Below are positions 30,532-40,149 of a stretch of 53,711 nucleotides of DNA, in pieces. This DNA is from Akkermansiaceae bacterium (GTDB lineage Bacteria; Verrucomicrobiota; Verrucomicrobiia; Verrucomicrobiales; Akkermansiaceae). Under the pieces are notes generated by a model. The model was not told where the DNA came from. It did not search any database and saw only the letters and a list, made by a program, of their open reading frames with translations. Both the position numbers and the translations under genes were made by a program. The stretch's first letter is position 1. Every line of letters begins with the position of its first letter. Location of the stretch: NCBI GenBank assembly GCA_903826205.1, contig CAIKDP010000294.1, forward strand, positions 1 through 53,711, in the 5' to 3' direction.

Positions 30532-31230
30532 ATGAACGAACCCGTCATTCTCGTGATCGAAGATGACCCCGCGGTGCGCCGCGGAGTGGTCGATGTGCTC
30601 GCCTACGCCGGCTATCAAACGTTGGAGGCGGCCGACGGTCATGCCGGTATGGAAATGGCGTTGCAAGCGAACTACCGTTTGTTGTTGTTGGATTTGGTGC
30701 TGCCCGGCCCGTCGGGATTTGACATTTTGCAAGCCCTCAAGCGCAAGCGGCGCGGCCAGGCGGTGATTATTCTCTCCGCACGGGGCGAGGAAAACGACCG
30801 GGTGCGCGGCCTCATCAACGGTGCCGACGACTATGTGGTCAAACCCTTCAGCATGAAGGAACTGCTCGCCCGCGTGGACGCGGTGCTGCGCCGCACCTGT
30901 GAACGCGTGGCGCCACGGGACGAACGGCCGCTGGCGGAAGGCCTTGTGGATTTCAACCAGCGCCTGCTGGTGTTTGACGATGGCCGGCGTGAAGAACTCT
31001 CCGAGCGCGAGGCGGAGTTGCTGCGGTATCTGATGGATGCCGCCGGGCGCCTCGTCACCCGCGAGGAGATTCTCCAACACGTCTGGCACTTGAATCCAAG
31101 CCGCACCGAAACCCGCACCATCGACATGCACATCATGCACTTGCGCGGCAAACTCGGCGCCAACGCGCAGGCCAACCTCGTCACCGTGCGCGGCAAGGGC
31201 TATCGGTTCGACCAATCTAACAACCCATGA
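30532..31230 (+). CDS. OmpR/PhoB-type response regulator
   Basis: A 232-residue two-component regulator. The receiver domain has the acidic pair in VIEDDPAVRRGVVDVL, the phospho-acceptor Asp in LLLLDLVLPGPSGFDIL (near residue 53) and the Lys in DDYVVKPFSMKELLARV. The C-terminal winged helix (about 130-232) includes LSEREAELLRYLMDAAGRLV, HVWHLNPSRTETRTIDMHI and VTVRGKGYRFD. The ATG at 30532 opens the receiver domain. Its stop overlaps the ATG of the histidine kinase, so the two are coupled and are cognate. Confidence 0.94.
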   Translation: MNEPVILVIEDDPAVRRGVVDVLAYAGYQTLEAADGHAGMEMALQANYRLLLLDLVLPGPSGFDILQALKRKRRGQAVIILSARGEENDRVRGLINGADDYVVKPFSMKELLARVDAVLRRTCERVAPRDERPLAEGLVDFNQRLLVFDDGRREELSEREAELLRYLMDAAGRLVTREEILQHVWHLNPSRTETRTIDMHIMHLRGKLGANAQANLVTVRGKGYRFDQSNNP

Positions 31231-33047
31231 AGCTGACGCGAAATTGTCTGGTCTGGCTGGCGCTGGCCGTGTGTGCGGCGGCGGTGTTGGGTGCGATGAC
31301 GTGGCTGACGCGCAGTGTGCTGGCAGCCGAGCGCATGCGGGTGGTGGCGGAACAACGCGCGGATTTGGAAGAGCGCACGCGGCTGGCGCTGTGGCGCATG
31401 GACGCCCTTGGCGCGGCGCTCCTGCTGCGGGAAAACCGCCATCCCATAAGTGCCTATCATTGTCCGGAAGCGCCGACGTTTGCCGCCTCCAACGCCGCCG
31501 TGGATGCGGTTAGGCCCGGCCATGAGCCCGAGGTGCTGTTGCACTTTGAAATCACCCGGGAGCGCGGACTGGCTTCACCGGAACTGGCCGCGGCACAATT
31601 CAACAAGCCGGACGCGGCGGTGGCGCCATGTGCGGAACGCATGCAACGGCTGCGCGACCTGTTAGCCACGCCGCCGCTGGCGGGCAATGCCTGGGCGCAA
31701 CTCAACCGCGCCGCCGAGGTGGGGGAAGCGGCGTGGCACGGGCTGCCAACGCAGGCCACCCAACTGGCCGCCGACAATCAGGCGTTGCGGCAGGTCAAGT
31801 CCGCCGATCAAGTCCGCCAGGATGCGACCTATCAATTCAACAGCAGTGCCAACGAGCACGTGCAACGGGTCAAGGCGGTCGCCGGGCAGCAGGTCGCGGC
31901 CAGCCAGGCGGAGCCGGCAGCGGGGCGCACCGGCGCTGTCACCGAGGTTGGCCAGATGCGGGGTGTTTGGTTAGGTGACGAGTTGTTGTTATTGCGGCAG
32001 GTGACCCTGGGTCAGCCGGAGGCAGGTGCCGGCAAAGCCGACAACGGCAGGCAAACCCTGGTGCAAGGGGTCTGGTTGAATGCGCGGGCCTTGCGGGAAC
32101 AATTGCTGCGTGAGATCGCCGATCTGCTGCCGCAGGCGCAGTTGGTCGCCGCGGACGCCGGCCGCGCCGCGGCCAACCCGCTGGCCATGGTTTCATTCCC
32201 ATTCCGCTTGGAGCGCAACGAAGCGGTGGCCTCCGCGGCTACACCTGCCAAGGTCCCGTTCGGCGCACCGCTGTGGGTCGGCTGGGCGGCCGTGGTGCTG
32301 GCTGTTCTAACAACCTCGTTGCTGCTGCGCGGGGTCATGCGCCTGAGCGAGCGCCGCGCCTCGTTTGTCTCCGCCGTCACCCATGAACTGCGCACGCCCC
32401 TGACCACCTTCCGCTTGTATTCCGACATGTTGGAAAGCGGCGCGGTCAAACCGGAAAACCACCGGCACTACTTGCAGGTGCTCTCACGCGAGGCCGACCG
32501 GCTATCGCATCTGGTGGAAAACGTGCTGGCGTTTTCCCGCATCGAGCGCGGCAGTGCCCGCACCACGCGGCAGGTGCAGACGTTGGCTGGTTTGTTAGAA
32601 CCGCTGCGTGAGCGCCTTGCCGCGCGGCTCGCCAGTGCCGGCATGACCCTGGTGATGGATCTGACGCTGGGGGAGGCCGCGCGCCGGGTGCATGTGGATG
32701 CCGCGGCCGTGGAGCATGTGTTGTTCAATCTCATCGACAACGCGGCCAAGTACGCCGGCGCCGGCACGCCACCGGAGGTGACGATCCGGCTTGCCGCGGC
32801 CGGGCGCTGGGTCCGCTTGATTGTCAGCGATCACGGTCCCGGCATCCCGCCGGCCGAGCGCAAGCGGATCTTCCGGGCCTTTCACAAATCCGCCCGCGAT
32901 GCCGCGGAGAGCCGGCCCGGCGTGGGCCTCGGACTGGCGCTGTCCCGGCGCCTCGCCCGCAACCTCGGCGGTGATCTCCAATACGCTCAGCCGCCGGATG
33001 CCAGCTCCGCCAGTTTTGTGCTGACGCTACCTTTGTTAGAAAAATGA
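31227..33047 (+). CDS. Sensor histidine kinase
   Basis: A 606-residue membrane kinase. It has an N-terminal membrane segment (VWLALAVCAAAVLGAMTWL), a large extracytoplasmic sensor region (about 35-345) without a known fold, and a second membrane segment (WAAVVLAVLTTSLLL). The HisKA box is FVSAVTHELRTPLTTFRLYS with the phosphorylated His near residue 388. The ATPase domain shows HVLFNLIDNAAKYAG (N box), SDHGPGIPPAERKRIFRAF (G1) and RPGVGLGLALSRRLARNLGG (G2). It phosphorylates the adjacent regulator; the signal is unknown. Six GTTAG-type motifs fall inside it. Confidence 0.94.
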   Translation: MKLTRNCLVWLALAVCAAAVLGAMTWLTRSVLAAERMRVVAEQRADLEERTRLALWRMDALGAALLLRENRHPISAYHCPEAPTFAASNAAVDAVRPGHEPEVLLHFEITRERGLASPELAAAQFNKPDAAVAPCAERMQRLRDLLATPPLAGNAWAQLNRAAEVGEAAWHGLPTQATQLAADNQALRQVKSADQVRQDATYQFNSSANEHVQRVKAVAGQQVAASQAEPAAGRTGAVTEVGQMRGVWLGDELLLLRQVTLGQPEAGAGKADNGRQTLVQGVWLNARALREQLLREIADLLPQAQLVAADAGRAAANPLAMVSFPFRLERNEAVASAATPAKVPFGAPLWVGWAAVVLAVLTTSLLLRGVMRLSERRASFVSAVTHELRTPLTTFRLYSDMLESGAVKPENHRHYLQVLSREADRLSHLVENVLAFSRIERGSARTTRQVQTLAGLLEPLRERLAARLASAGMTLVMDLTLGEAARRVHVDAAAVEHVLFNLIDNAAKYAGAGTPPEVTIRLAAAGRWVRLIVSDHGPGIPPAERKRIFRAFHKSARDAAESRPGVGLGLALSRRLARNLGGDLQYAQPPDASSASFVLTLPLLEK

Positions 33048-33060
33048 TCCCGCGCGGGCG

Positions 33061-34446
33061 TCACTTGCCGGCCGGGGCGTCCGCCGCGCCGCCGGTGCCT
33101 TGCAGGCGCTGTTGGATGTCCTTGCGCCATTTGAGGGAGGCCTCGGCGAATCGGCGGTGGTAGGTGGTGAATTTGGCGGGTTCAAAGCCGATATCGCTGC
33201 GTTGCATCAGGCCCACCATGCTGGAGACCAGACTGGCGTATTGTTTTTTGAGATCGACTTCGCTGGTGCGGGCTTTTCTGGCCGCCAACGAGGTATGCAC
33301 CTTGAGAATATCGCCGGCAACCGGGATGTCCCTGGCATCATTGAGAATGGCGAGGGCGGTTTGTCCTCCAGAGACGGTGCTATTGATCCCTATCAAACCA
33401 TTGGCGGCCGGGCTCAGCGCGGTCAGCACCTGTCCCACGCGCGTCAGGCGGTCGAAATCCGAGATGCGTTTGGTTTCCGCCAGGAAATTGGCGATGGGCA
33501 CCGCTTTCCATTCCAGCTTGCGGTTCAGGCGGCAGGCGTTGCAGGGGATTTCGCCGGGGGCGGTGGTGGTGGCGGTGACGACACCGGGGGCGCCGGGTGA
33601 GGCAAGATCGACGACTTCAGCGGGTTGCCTGACGATGATGGCGAGAACCTTGCCGCTGGCGGCCTCCAGCAGCGGGCCGCCACTCTTGCCTTGGGTCAAC
33701 GAGGGATCAACGTCGATCATGTCCGACTTTTGGGCGAGGGCCTTGCCACGTTCGCCTGAGACCGTGCCAGAGCTTATGCCGAGGCCGACGATGTCCGTGG
33801 CGCTGGTCACCTTGGTGGTGTCGGCGGCGAGTTGCAGGGTGGGGGCGTCGGAGGCATCCTGGAGTTCCAGGCGCACGAAGTCGGTGCCGTCGGCCATTTC
33901 GAATGCGCCGAATTTGGCGAACTTGAGGCCGGCGTTGTTAGAGATGGAGAAGCGGCTGTTGCCGGAAAGGATGTGGGCGGCGGTGTAGAGATAGACCTTG
34001 CCCTCGGTGGTGACGATAAAGCCGGTGCCGGTGGTTTTGTCGCCGGTGATGGTGGCCAAGGCGTTGGTGATTTTCGGCTCTTTCGATGGATCGTAATCCG
34101 CGTGGCCCGGGCTTGAGGCGTCCTTGGGCAGGCGGGCGACGCGGGCGGCTTCGGTGCGGGCGGCCTCCGATTTCAGGGCGGTGAGCTCTTGGACCGCCTG
34201 ATCGCGCTCCAGGGTGAGTTGTTGGACTTTTTGGGCGGTATCGCTTTGCGCCGTGCGCGCCGCTTCGTCCTTCTCCGCAAGTTCCTTTTCCCGCTCGGCG
34301 AGGGTGGCGGTGAATTCCGCGTTGACGGTTTCGATCTCCGTTTCGAGTTCCTTGACGCGGGCCTGGTCTTTTTTATTGGTGCAACCGGTCAGCGCAAGCA
34401 GGGAGAAGCTCAGGAGGGTCAAACCGCGTAGGATGGGGGTTCTCAT
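33061..34446 (-). CDS. Lipoprotein with coiled coil and trypsin-like protease domain
   Basis: A 461-residue protein with a lipobox (LLSFSLLALTGCTNKK), so it is probably lipid-anchored in the periplasm or outer membrane. Residues about 25-100 form a heptad coiled coil (ELETEIETVNAEFTATLAER). The following domain is chymotrypsin-like: TGTGFIVTTEGKVYLYTAAH gives the catalytic His, DGTDFVRLEL a likely Asp, and TQGKSGGPLLEAASGKVLAI the catalytic Ser. CNAC (about residue 308) is a Cys pair of unknown role. The C-terminal 130 residues are helical. I start at ATG 34446, before the signal peptide. Confidence 0.82.
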   Translation of the reverse strand: MRTPILRGLTLLSFSLLALTGCTNKKDQARVKELETEIETVNAEFTATLAEREKELAEKDEAARTAQSDTAQKVQQLTLERDQAVQELTALKSEAARTEAARVARLPKDASSPGHADYDPSKEPKITNALATITGDKTTGTGFIVTTEGKVYLYTAAHILSGNSRFSISNNAGLKFAKFGAFEMADGTDFVRLELQDASDAPTLQLAADTTKVTSATDIVGLGISSGTVSGERGKALAQKSDMIDVDPSLTQGKSGGPLLEAASGKVLAIIVRQPAEVVDLASPGAPGVVTATTTAPGEIPCNACRLNRKLEWKAVPIANFLAETKRISDFDRLTRVGQVLTALSPAANGLIGINSTVSGGQTALAILNDARDIPVAGDILKVHTSLAARKARTSEVDLKKQYASLVSSMVGLMQRSDIGFEPAKFTTYHRRFAEASLKWRKDIQQRLQGTGGAADAPAGK

Positions 34447-34512
34447 GCCGGACAAACTATCCATTCAGCGGCTTCTTGCAAGGGCAGAAATGGGAAAAGT
34501 TCCAAACCGTTG

Positions 34513-37053
34513 TTACCGGCCCTTGCGTGGCGGCGGCGCGGCGGGGGCCTCGACCTGATATTGTTTGCTGAGGGCGAGGGCGGCGCTGCGGATGAAGCCG
34601 TCTTGTTGGAGGAGGCGCGGCAGCGCGGCTGTTAGGGCGGGCTTGATTTCGGCGGGGTCGCGTTTGGGCAGTGGCCGCCAGTGGCCGGTGAGTTGATCGA
34701 CGGGCGGGGGGTCGGTCCACAGCGCGAGGAGGCGCAAGGTTTCCTTTTGGATTTCGACGGGGATGGCGGGATCACCGACGAGTTTGATGAGGCGGGCGGC
34801 ATTTTGCGCGGTGCCGAGGCGGAAACCATTGTGAATGAGCCGGCGCATCGTGAACGGTTGCCACGGCCGGCCCGCCATCTTGTCGAGCAGGAAGGTGAGC
34901 GAGATGCGCACCTCATCCAACGAGAGATCGGTGACGGCGCGGATGGCTTCCTCAGCGACTTGCGGGTCGGGGTCGTTGATGAAGGCGGCGGCGGCCGGGT
35001 CATGCCGGTAGCGCAAGGCGACGGTGGTGCCGAGGCGCACGGCCGCGGACGGGTGCCGATCGAGGCCGGCGAGCATCATCGAGTTGATCGAAATATGTTG
35101 GAGTCCGAAGGCGCCGGCATGGCGCAGATAGGGGTCGCGATTGTCATTGTCCCTGAGGAAATCGCAGAGGTCGCCGTAGAAGCCGAGGGCCTTGAGTTTG
35201 CCGATGGAGATGGCGGCGAAGTAGCGGACCCGCGGCGAGGCATCTATCAACAGGGCCGCCAGCGGCAGTCCCTCCGCCGTCATGAACGTGTCCACCTTGG
35301 GCGCGGGTTTGGGGAGCAGGTTATCCGATGGCTCAATGAATTGGTTCTGGGCATCGCCGATGGCGCGCACCGCTTGGGCGCGCACTTCGGCATCCGCGTG
35401 CTGGAGGAGTTCGACGAGTTTTTGGGCGGCATGGAGGCGGACCTTGAAGTCGGGAATGGTGCCAAAGCCGTCACTGGTGGTCATGGGCACTCCGGACCCG
35501 CGGCGGGCGAGAATGCCAAGGCCCCAAATCCCATGCACCCGTTCCATGGCATCGGCGGAAGTGGTGGCGGCGGCAAAGCGGGCGATGGCATCCGGGCGGC
35601 GGGTGAGGGCGATTTGGGCGCGCAGACGGACGCGGGAGTCCGGGTGTTTGAGCCGTTTGGCAAGCTCCGCGGACTCGCGTGAGTCAAACCCCTCGCGGAT
35701 GAGTTGGACGGTCTCGGCGGTTTCCGCGGGGCGCCACAGCTGGTCACCCGCAGTGAGGGAATAGATCCGGTTGTTAGGGCCATCGCTGACAAACAGCTTG
35801 CCGTCCCATGCGTATTGCACCGCGGTGGCGCTCATGCCTTTGAGCAGTTGGCGGGAATCGCTGAGTTTCATGCCTGCACCGTCGGGGGTCATGGCAAAGG
35901 AGAGGATGCCGGAATGTGCGGCGTCGCGGCCTTGATCACAGATGAGGAAACGCCCGGCCTCGGCTTCGAGAAAACCGGTGCCGGGATGCACGGTGAGACC
36001 CGCCGGGTTGGAGGTCAGGTGGGCAACGGGTGGCAGGCAGTAGGCGGGGCGGTGTTCATGGCTGAGCTCCCACAGGTGCTCGTCGAGCCAACGGCTGGGC
36101 GGCCGTTCCGCCAGGCCGATCTGGCGGTAAGAATCGAGCATTGTCTGGTGTTCCATTTGCCAGCCGGAGTCGCCCCCCTCGACCAGATAGATGAGGCGGG
36201 AGGCATCGCCATGGCCGGAGTTGCCATCGACGGTGAAGGCATTGCCGAGGGCATCGAAGGCGATGCCTTTGGGGTTGCGCAGGCCCCTGTGGAAAACCTC
36301 AAACCCGGAGCCGTCCACTTCGATGCGAAACGCGCCGCCCTCGCCAGGATATTGATAGGTTTTGCCATCCTTGGTGGCGAGGTTCAGGCCACAGTCACCG
36401 ATGACTCCGTAGAGGCGGCCATCCGGGCCGAGGGTCAAGCCGCCCAGGTCATGGCCGCGCGGGGAAATTCTAACGCCCAAGCCATCCTGCAGCACCTTGC
36501 GGGCATCAGCGACACCATTGCCGGCGCCATCACCCAACAGCCACAGCTTGGGAAGGCAGGCAAGATAAACGGCACCTGGCAAGACCAGGACCCCGGTGGC
36601 CGCGCCATCGAGCGGACCGTTGAAGCCCGCGGCGAAAACCTTGGATTCCTCAAACACGCCATCGCCATCGCCATCCGCGAGCCGGCGCACCCGCCCGGAT
36701 TTCTCCGGCAGATAGGCCGGCGGGATCCTGCCCTTCCATTTTTCGTAAAGGGCGAGGCGGTCGGCAGTTTTGTTAGAGGCGAGGTCGTCGAGATACCACG
36801 CGAGTGGCTGCCGTTCCGCCTTGGCGTCCGGAGCGGGGCGCGGGCTTTCGGTGATGAACAGGCGGCCTTCCTCATCAAAGGCGAGGGCGGTGGGAGACGC
36901 GACCTGTTGCGGCTTGGCGGCGGCGACAAGCTTGAGGGTGGTGCCGGCGGGAATCTCAAACCCGTTGTTGACGGGAGCCGGCGCGGGCTTGGCGGCGGCA
37001 AGGGCACTGCCTAACAAAATGACGGCAAGGGAGGGACTAAGTGGGCGGCGCAT
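34513..37053 (-). CDS. PVC-type membrane-bound dehydrogenase-like propeller with HEAT repeats
   Basis: An 846-residue secreted protein of the type annotated in Planctomycetes and Verrucomicrobia as putative membrane-bound dehydrogenase. It has a signal peptide (SLAVILLGSALAAAK), then a six-bladed glucose/sorbosone-dehydrogenase-like propeller (about 35-440) with ALAFDEEGRLFITES, RVRRLADGDGDGVFEESKVF, LGPDGRLYGVIGDCGLN and HRGLRNPKGIAFDALGNAFT. HEAT repeats follow (about 460-820; HADAEVRAQAVRAIGDA, RYFAAISIGKLKALGF). Larger relatives end in a cytochrome c CxxCH domain, which is absent here, so it may need a separate electron carrier. Its substrate is unknown. A downstream Met (37053) was chosen as the start because it leads into the signal peptide. 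Confidence 0.82.
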   Translation of the reverse strand: MRRPLSPSLAVILLGSALAAAKPAPAPVNNGFEIPAGTTLKLVAAAKPQQVASPTALAFDEEGRLFITESPRPAPDAKAERQPLAWYLDDLASNKTADRLALYEKWKGRIPPAYLPEKSGRVRRLADGDGDGVFEESKVFAAGFNGPLDGAATGVLVLPGAVYLACLPKLWLLGDGAGNGVADARKVLQDGLGVRISPRGHDLGGLTLGPDGRLYGVIGDCGLNLATKDGKTYQYPGEGGAFRIEVDGSGFEVFHRGLRNPKGIAFDALGNAFTVDGNSGHGDASRLIYLVEGGDSGWQMEHQTMLDSYRQIGLAERPPSRWLDEHLWELSHEHRPAYCLPPVAHLTSNPAGLTVHPGTGFLEAEAGRFLICDQGRDAAHSGILSFAMTPDGAGMKLSDSRQLLKGMSATAVQYAWDGKLFVSDGPNNRIYSLTAGDQLWRPAETAETVQLIREGFDSRESAELAKRLKHPDSRVRLRAQIALTRRPDAIARFAAATTSADAMERVHGIWGLGILARRGSGVPMTTSDGFGTIPDFKVRLHAAQKLVELLQHADAEVRAQAVRAIGDAQNQFIEPSDNLLPKPAPKVDTFMTAEGLPLAALLIDASPRVRYFAAISIGKLKALGFYGDLCDFLRDNDNRDPYLRHAGAFGLQHISINSMMLAGLDRHPSAAVRLGTTVALRYRHDPAAAAFINDPDPQVAEEAIRAVTDLSLDEVRISLTFLLDKMAGRPWQPFTMRRLIHNGFRLGTAQNAARLIKLVGDPAIPVEIQKETLRLLALWTDPPPVDQLTGHWRPLPKRDPAEIKPALTAALPRLLQQDGFIRSAALALSKQYQVEAPAAPPPRKGR

Positions 37054-37158
37054 GGCAACTCGGGTGGCTGAGAGTGGGTGGGTGGCCATAAGGTAGCGGT
37101 GATGGGCGCAAAGGAAACCAAAATCCTGCGGCATGGCGGCTTGTGTCAAGGAGGGTAT

Positions 37159-37291
37159 CAAGGAGGGGCGATCTCCGAATCGCCCTCTTAATAAGCGCTG
37201 GAACTCCGCGAGTGCGCGCCGATTCGGATCGGCTCTCCTTGAGGGCTGTGCATGGACGCGAAGAGGGCGATTCGGAGATCGCCCCTCCTTG
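37159..37291. repeat. REP-like inverted-repeat element, family B, copy 2
   Basis: The same 27-base arms as at 24608-24721 (CAAGGAGG, then GGCGATCTCCGAATCGCC) close a 133-base element with a different centre that includes an extra hairpin-like CGATTCGGATCGG. It lies between the divergent propeller and CPBP genes. Confidence 0.85.
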
Positions 37292-37370
37292 TTAGTCCAT
37301 CACCGGAGGTCAAATGGGCGCAGCCTATACTGGACAATCCGCGGTAATTCCGTAACAACCTGCGGCCGTG

Positions 37371-38348
37371 ATGCGATTTTTCCGATCTGAGGCGGGGGCG
37401 GTGCTGCTATGGGTGGTATCCACGCTGGTGCTCGCGGCGGTGATGGCCCCCTGGCTTTATCAAGCGGGCAAGAGCTTTGCGGACCTCGCCGGGGCGCAGG
37501 GATTTGGGGGAGTCCCCGGGTGGTTGGGCACGGCCTGCCAACGGGCTGGATTCGGGCGCTTTTTCAACCGCAGCCTGTTGTTGGCCGCCTTGCTGGTGCT
37601 GCCGCTGTTATGGCGCAGGCTGCGGCAGTTGCGGCGGGCGGGTGAACGGCTGCTGCCAAGCCTCCCGCCGCTGCCCCTGGCCACCAACCTGTGCCACTAC
37701 GCTCTGGGTTTGGTGACTGCGGGCGGCGCGGTGTGGTTGTTAGGCATGGTGGTGGACGGGTTGGGGGCCTTCACGGCCGGGCCGGTGCTGCCAGGTGCCA
37801 AGCGCTGGCTGACCCAGGCGGTGCTGCCGGCGGCCGTGGTGTCGGTGGTGGAGGAATGGGTGTTTCGCGGGATCCTGCTCGGCCTGTGGCTGCGGGTGGC
37901 CCGGCCGCTAAGCGCCTGCATCGGCAGTTCGCTGGTGTTTGCCTTGCTGCATTTTCTGGTGCCGCCACCCGGCATGGCCATTGCGGAGCCGGCGGCGGCG
38001 GGGGCCGGATTCCAATTGCTGGGGTGCATGCTGCTGCATTTCGCGGAGCCGCGGATATTTGTGGCGGATTTTCTAACATTCCTGACGGTGGGGCTGGTGC
38101 TGGCTGGCGCACGCTGGCGCACGGGCCGGCTCTGGCTCCCGGTTGGCTTGCATTGCGGCTGGGTCATCGCCTTCAAGGGCTACACCCTGACGCATGTGAA
38201 AGTCGTGGCCAGCCCGGTGAGCGCCTGGTGGGTGGGCGACAACCTGCGCTCCGGCCTGCTGCCGCTGGCCGCGCTGGGGCTCACCGCCGTCATCTGCCAT
38301 GGGGTGCTGCAACTGGCGGCCTACCAATCGAAGGTCAAGCCGGTGTAG
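37371..38348 (+). CDS. CPBP family intramembrane metalloprotease
   Basis: A 325-residue membrane protein (starting ATG 37371, or GTG three bases earlier) with about eight hydrophobic segments. The CPBP (Abi/CAAX protease) motifs are VVEEWVFRGILLGLWLR, FALLHFLVP and LHCGWVIAFKGY, supplying Glu-Glu, Arg and His residues of the intramembrane active site. Homologues cleave prenylated or other membrane substrates; in bacteria many roles remain unknown. Its 3' end overlaps the convergent TonB-dependent receptor by 28 bases. Confidence 0.82.
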   Translation: MRFFRSEAGAVLLWVVSTLVLAAVMAPWLYQAGKSFADLAGAQGFGGVPGWLGTACQRAGFGRFFNRSLLLAALLVLPLLWRRLRQLRRAGERLLPSLPPLPLATNLCHYALGLVTAGGAVWLLGMVVDGLGAFTAGPVLPGAKRWLTQAVLPAAVVSVVEEWVFRGILLGLWLRVARPLSACIGSSLVFALLHFLVPPPGMAIAEPAAAGAGFQLLGCMLLHFAEPRIFVADFLTFLTVGLVLAGARWRTGRLWLPVGLHCGWVIAFKGYTLTHVKVVASPVSAWWVGDNLRSGLLPLAALGLTAVICHGVLQLAAYQSKVKPV

Positions 38349-40120
38349 ACCCCGGTGCCCGCACCCTTGACGGTGGGCCCGCCCCACGGGCTGTTAGGTA
38401 GATACAATTCGTAATCCTGGTTGAACACGTTTTCGACGCGGGCCAGCAGCTTGAGGGTGGGAGTGAGTTGATAGGAGCCATAAACCCGCACCAAGGTGTA
38501 GGCGTCGATGGGACTGAAGCCCCATGAGTGGTCGGACAAATGGGCGACCCCGATGCCGATCATGGACGGGGGGGTGGGCTTCCAATCGATGGAGGCATTG
38601 ACGGCATTGTGGGGTTGATCGGCCATGCTCTGGTTGAGCAGCGTCCATGCGACGCGGTACTCGACGCTGCGCTCCAGCCAGTCGCCGCGCAGTCCCACCT
38701 CCATGCCTTCGGTGACGGAGAGACCGGGGATATTGACCGGCGGGGTCGGGGAATGTTGGATTTGGTGGTCGATTTCGTTCTTGAACCAGGTGACCTCGAG
38801 TTGGTGGTGGGCGCTGAGTTGTTGGGCGAGGCCGATATCCCAGCCGAGGGCGGATTCCGCGGCGAGGTTGGGATTGCCCGCGCCGAATGACGAACCAAAC
38901 AGATCGAGATAGGTGGGCGAGTGGAAGGAGGTGCCCACGCCGCCGCGCAGGGTGGTGCCGGTCTTGGCGAAGTGATAGGCCGAGCCGAGACGCCAGGTCA
39001 GTTCGCTGCCGTAGGCGTCGTAGTCCTCCCAGCGCAGCGCGGCACTGGTGGTCAGCCCCGTGACGGGGGTCCACTCGAGGGCGGCGCCGAGGCCGTAGCG
39101 GTTGCGGGTTTGGTCGGTGCCGATCGTGTTTTGATAGGATCCATGATGAAAGAAGGCGTTGGCTAACAACCTGAGCTGGGTGTTGAGCACGACGGTTTGA
39201 TCGGTGGTCAGCGAGGTGGCCCGCGTGTCCGTGCCGTAGTTGCCCCAGACCGAATCGCTGTCATAGTTCTCCTGTTGGAAACCCAGGATAAAGCGGGTGG
39301 TCCAGCGGTCGGAAATGACCCCGGTGGCCTGCAGGGTGGCCAGTTGCGCCTCCACGCGCTCATCGGAGGCACCGCCATTTTCAAAATACGAATCAAAGCC
39401 GCGGAAGGTGGTGCCAAGGGTCCAGACGGAATTGACCTTACCCTCCACGCGCAGGGCCGCCCGGCCTTGGTGAAAGCTTTGGCTGGGGGCGTCATTGGCG
39501 GTTTCCTCATACCCCGCGGACAGGAAGTACGACAGGTTGCCCACTTCCCCTTGATGCATGGCATTGAGGCCATAGGAATCGAACGAACCGGCCTCGCCGG
39601 TGATTGAGCCGTGGGGCTTGCCGCTGCCGCGGGTGGTTTCCATCCACAGCACGCCGCCGATGGATTCACCGCCATAGAGGGCGCCTTGCGGGCCACGCAA
39701 CACCTCGAGGCGGCCGATGTCATAGACCCGGCCGGCGCTCAGCACGTTGCCGAGCGCGGACGAGGCATCGCCCAAGCGCATGCCATCGACGACCATTTGG
39801 GAGTACGACAGGGTGGTGCCACGAATGAACAAGGAACCCACCGCGCCGGTCTGTCCGCCGGTGGAGGTGGAAATCACGCCGGGGGCTTCATTCAAGGCGT
39901 CGCGCCATTGCACGAGCCCGCGGGCTTCCAGCTCTTGCGGATCCAACACGGTCACCGCGGAGGTGACCGAGGCGGCGTCCTGCGGGATGCGCAGGGCCGA
40001 GACCACCAAGGGTGACAATTCATTTTCCACTTCCGCGATCGCGGTAACGGGAAACCACAGGGCGGCTAGTGCCAGGGCACCACAACAATTGCCTCGGAGA
40101 GGCCTATTTTTATAGGTCAT
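38321..40120 (-). CDS. TonB-dependent outer-membrane receptor, BtuB-like
   Basis: A 599-residue receptor for active uptake across the outer membrane. A signal peptide (GALALAALWFPVTAIAEVE) is followed by a TonB-box-like segment (LSPLVVSALRIPQD) and a plug domain (about 40-150: VTVLDPQELEARGLVQWRDA, GVISTSTGGQTGAVGSLFIR and RLEVLRGPQGALYGGESIGG). A 22-strand barrel follows and ends in LTFDW with the aromatic C-terminus typical of outer-membrane proteins. Length and the short plug fit the vitamin B12 receptor BtuB, and a cobalamin-riboswitch-like leader supports cobalamin or a corrinoid as substrate; the symbol is not assigned because no direct ligand evidence exists. Confidence 0.88.
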   Translation of the reverse strand: MTYKNRPLRGNCCGALALAALWFPVTAIAEVENELSPLVVSALRIPQDAASVTSAVTVLDPQELEARGLVQWRDALNEAPGVISTSTGGQTGAVGSLFIRGTTLSYSQMVVDGMRLGDASSALGNVLSAGRVYDIGRLEVLRGPQGALYGGESIGGVLWMETTRGSGKPHGSITGEAGSFDSYGLNAMHQGEVGNLSYFLSAGYEETANDAPSQSFHQGRAALRVEGKVNSVWTLGTTFRGFDSYFENGGASDERVEAQLATLQATGVISDRWTTRFILGFQQENYDSDSVWGNYGTDTRATSLTTDQTVVLNTQLRLLANAFFHHGSYQNTIGTDQTRNRYGLGAALEWTPVTGLTTSAALRWEDYDAYGSELTWRLGSAYHFAKTGTTLRGGVGTSFHSPTYLDLFGSSFGAGNPNLAAESALGWDIGLAQQLSAHHQLEVTWFKNEIDHQIQHSPTPPVNIPGLSVTEGMEVGLRGDWLERSVEYRVAWTLLNQSMADQPHNAVNASIDWKPTPPSMIGIGVAHLSDHSWGFSPIDAYTLVRVYGSYQLTPTLKLLARVENVFNQDYELYLPNSPWGGPTVKGAGTGVYTGLTFDW

Positions 40121-40149
40121 TGGTTTGCATTCAATGGTCTGTAGATCGC

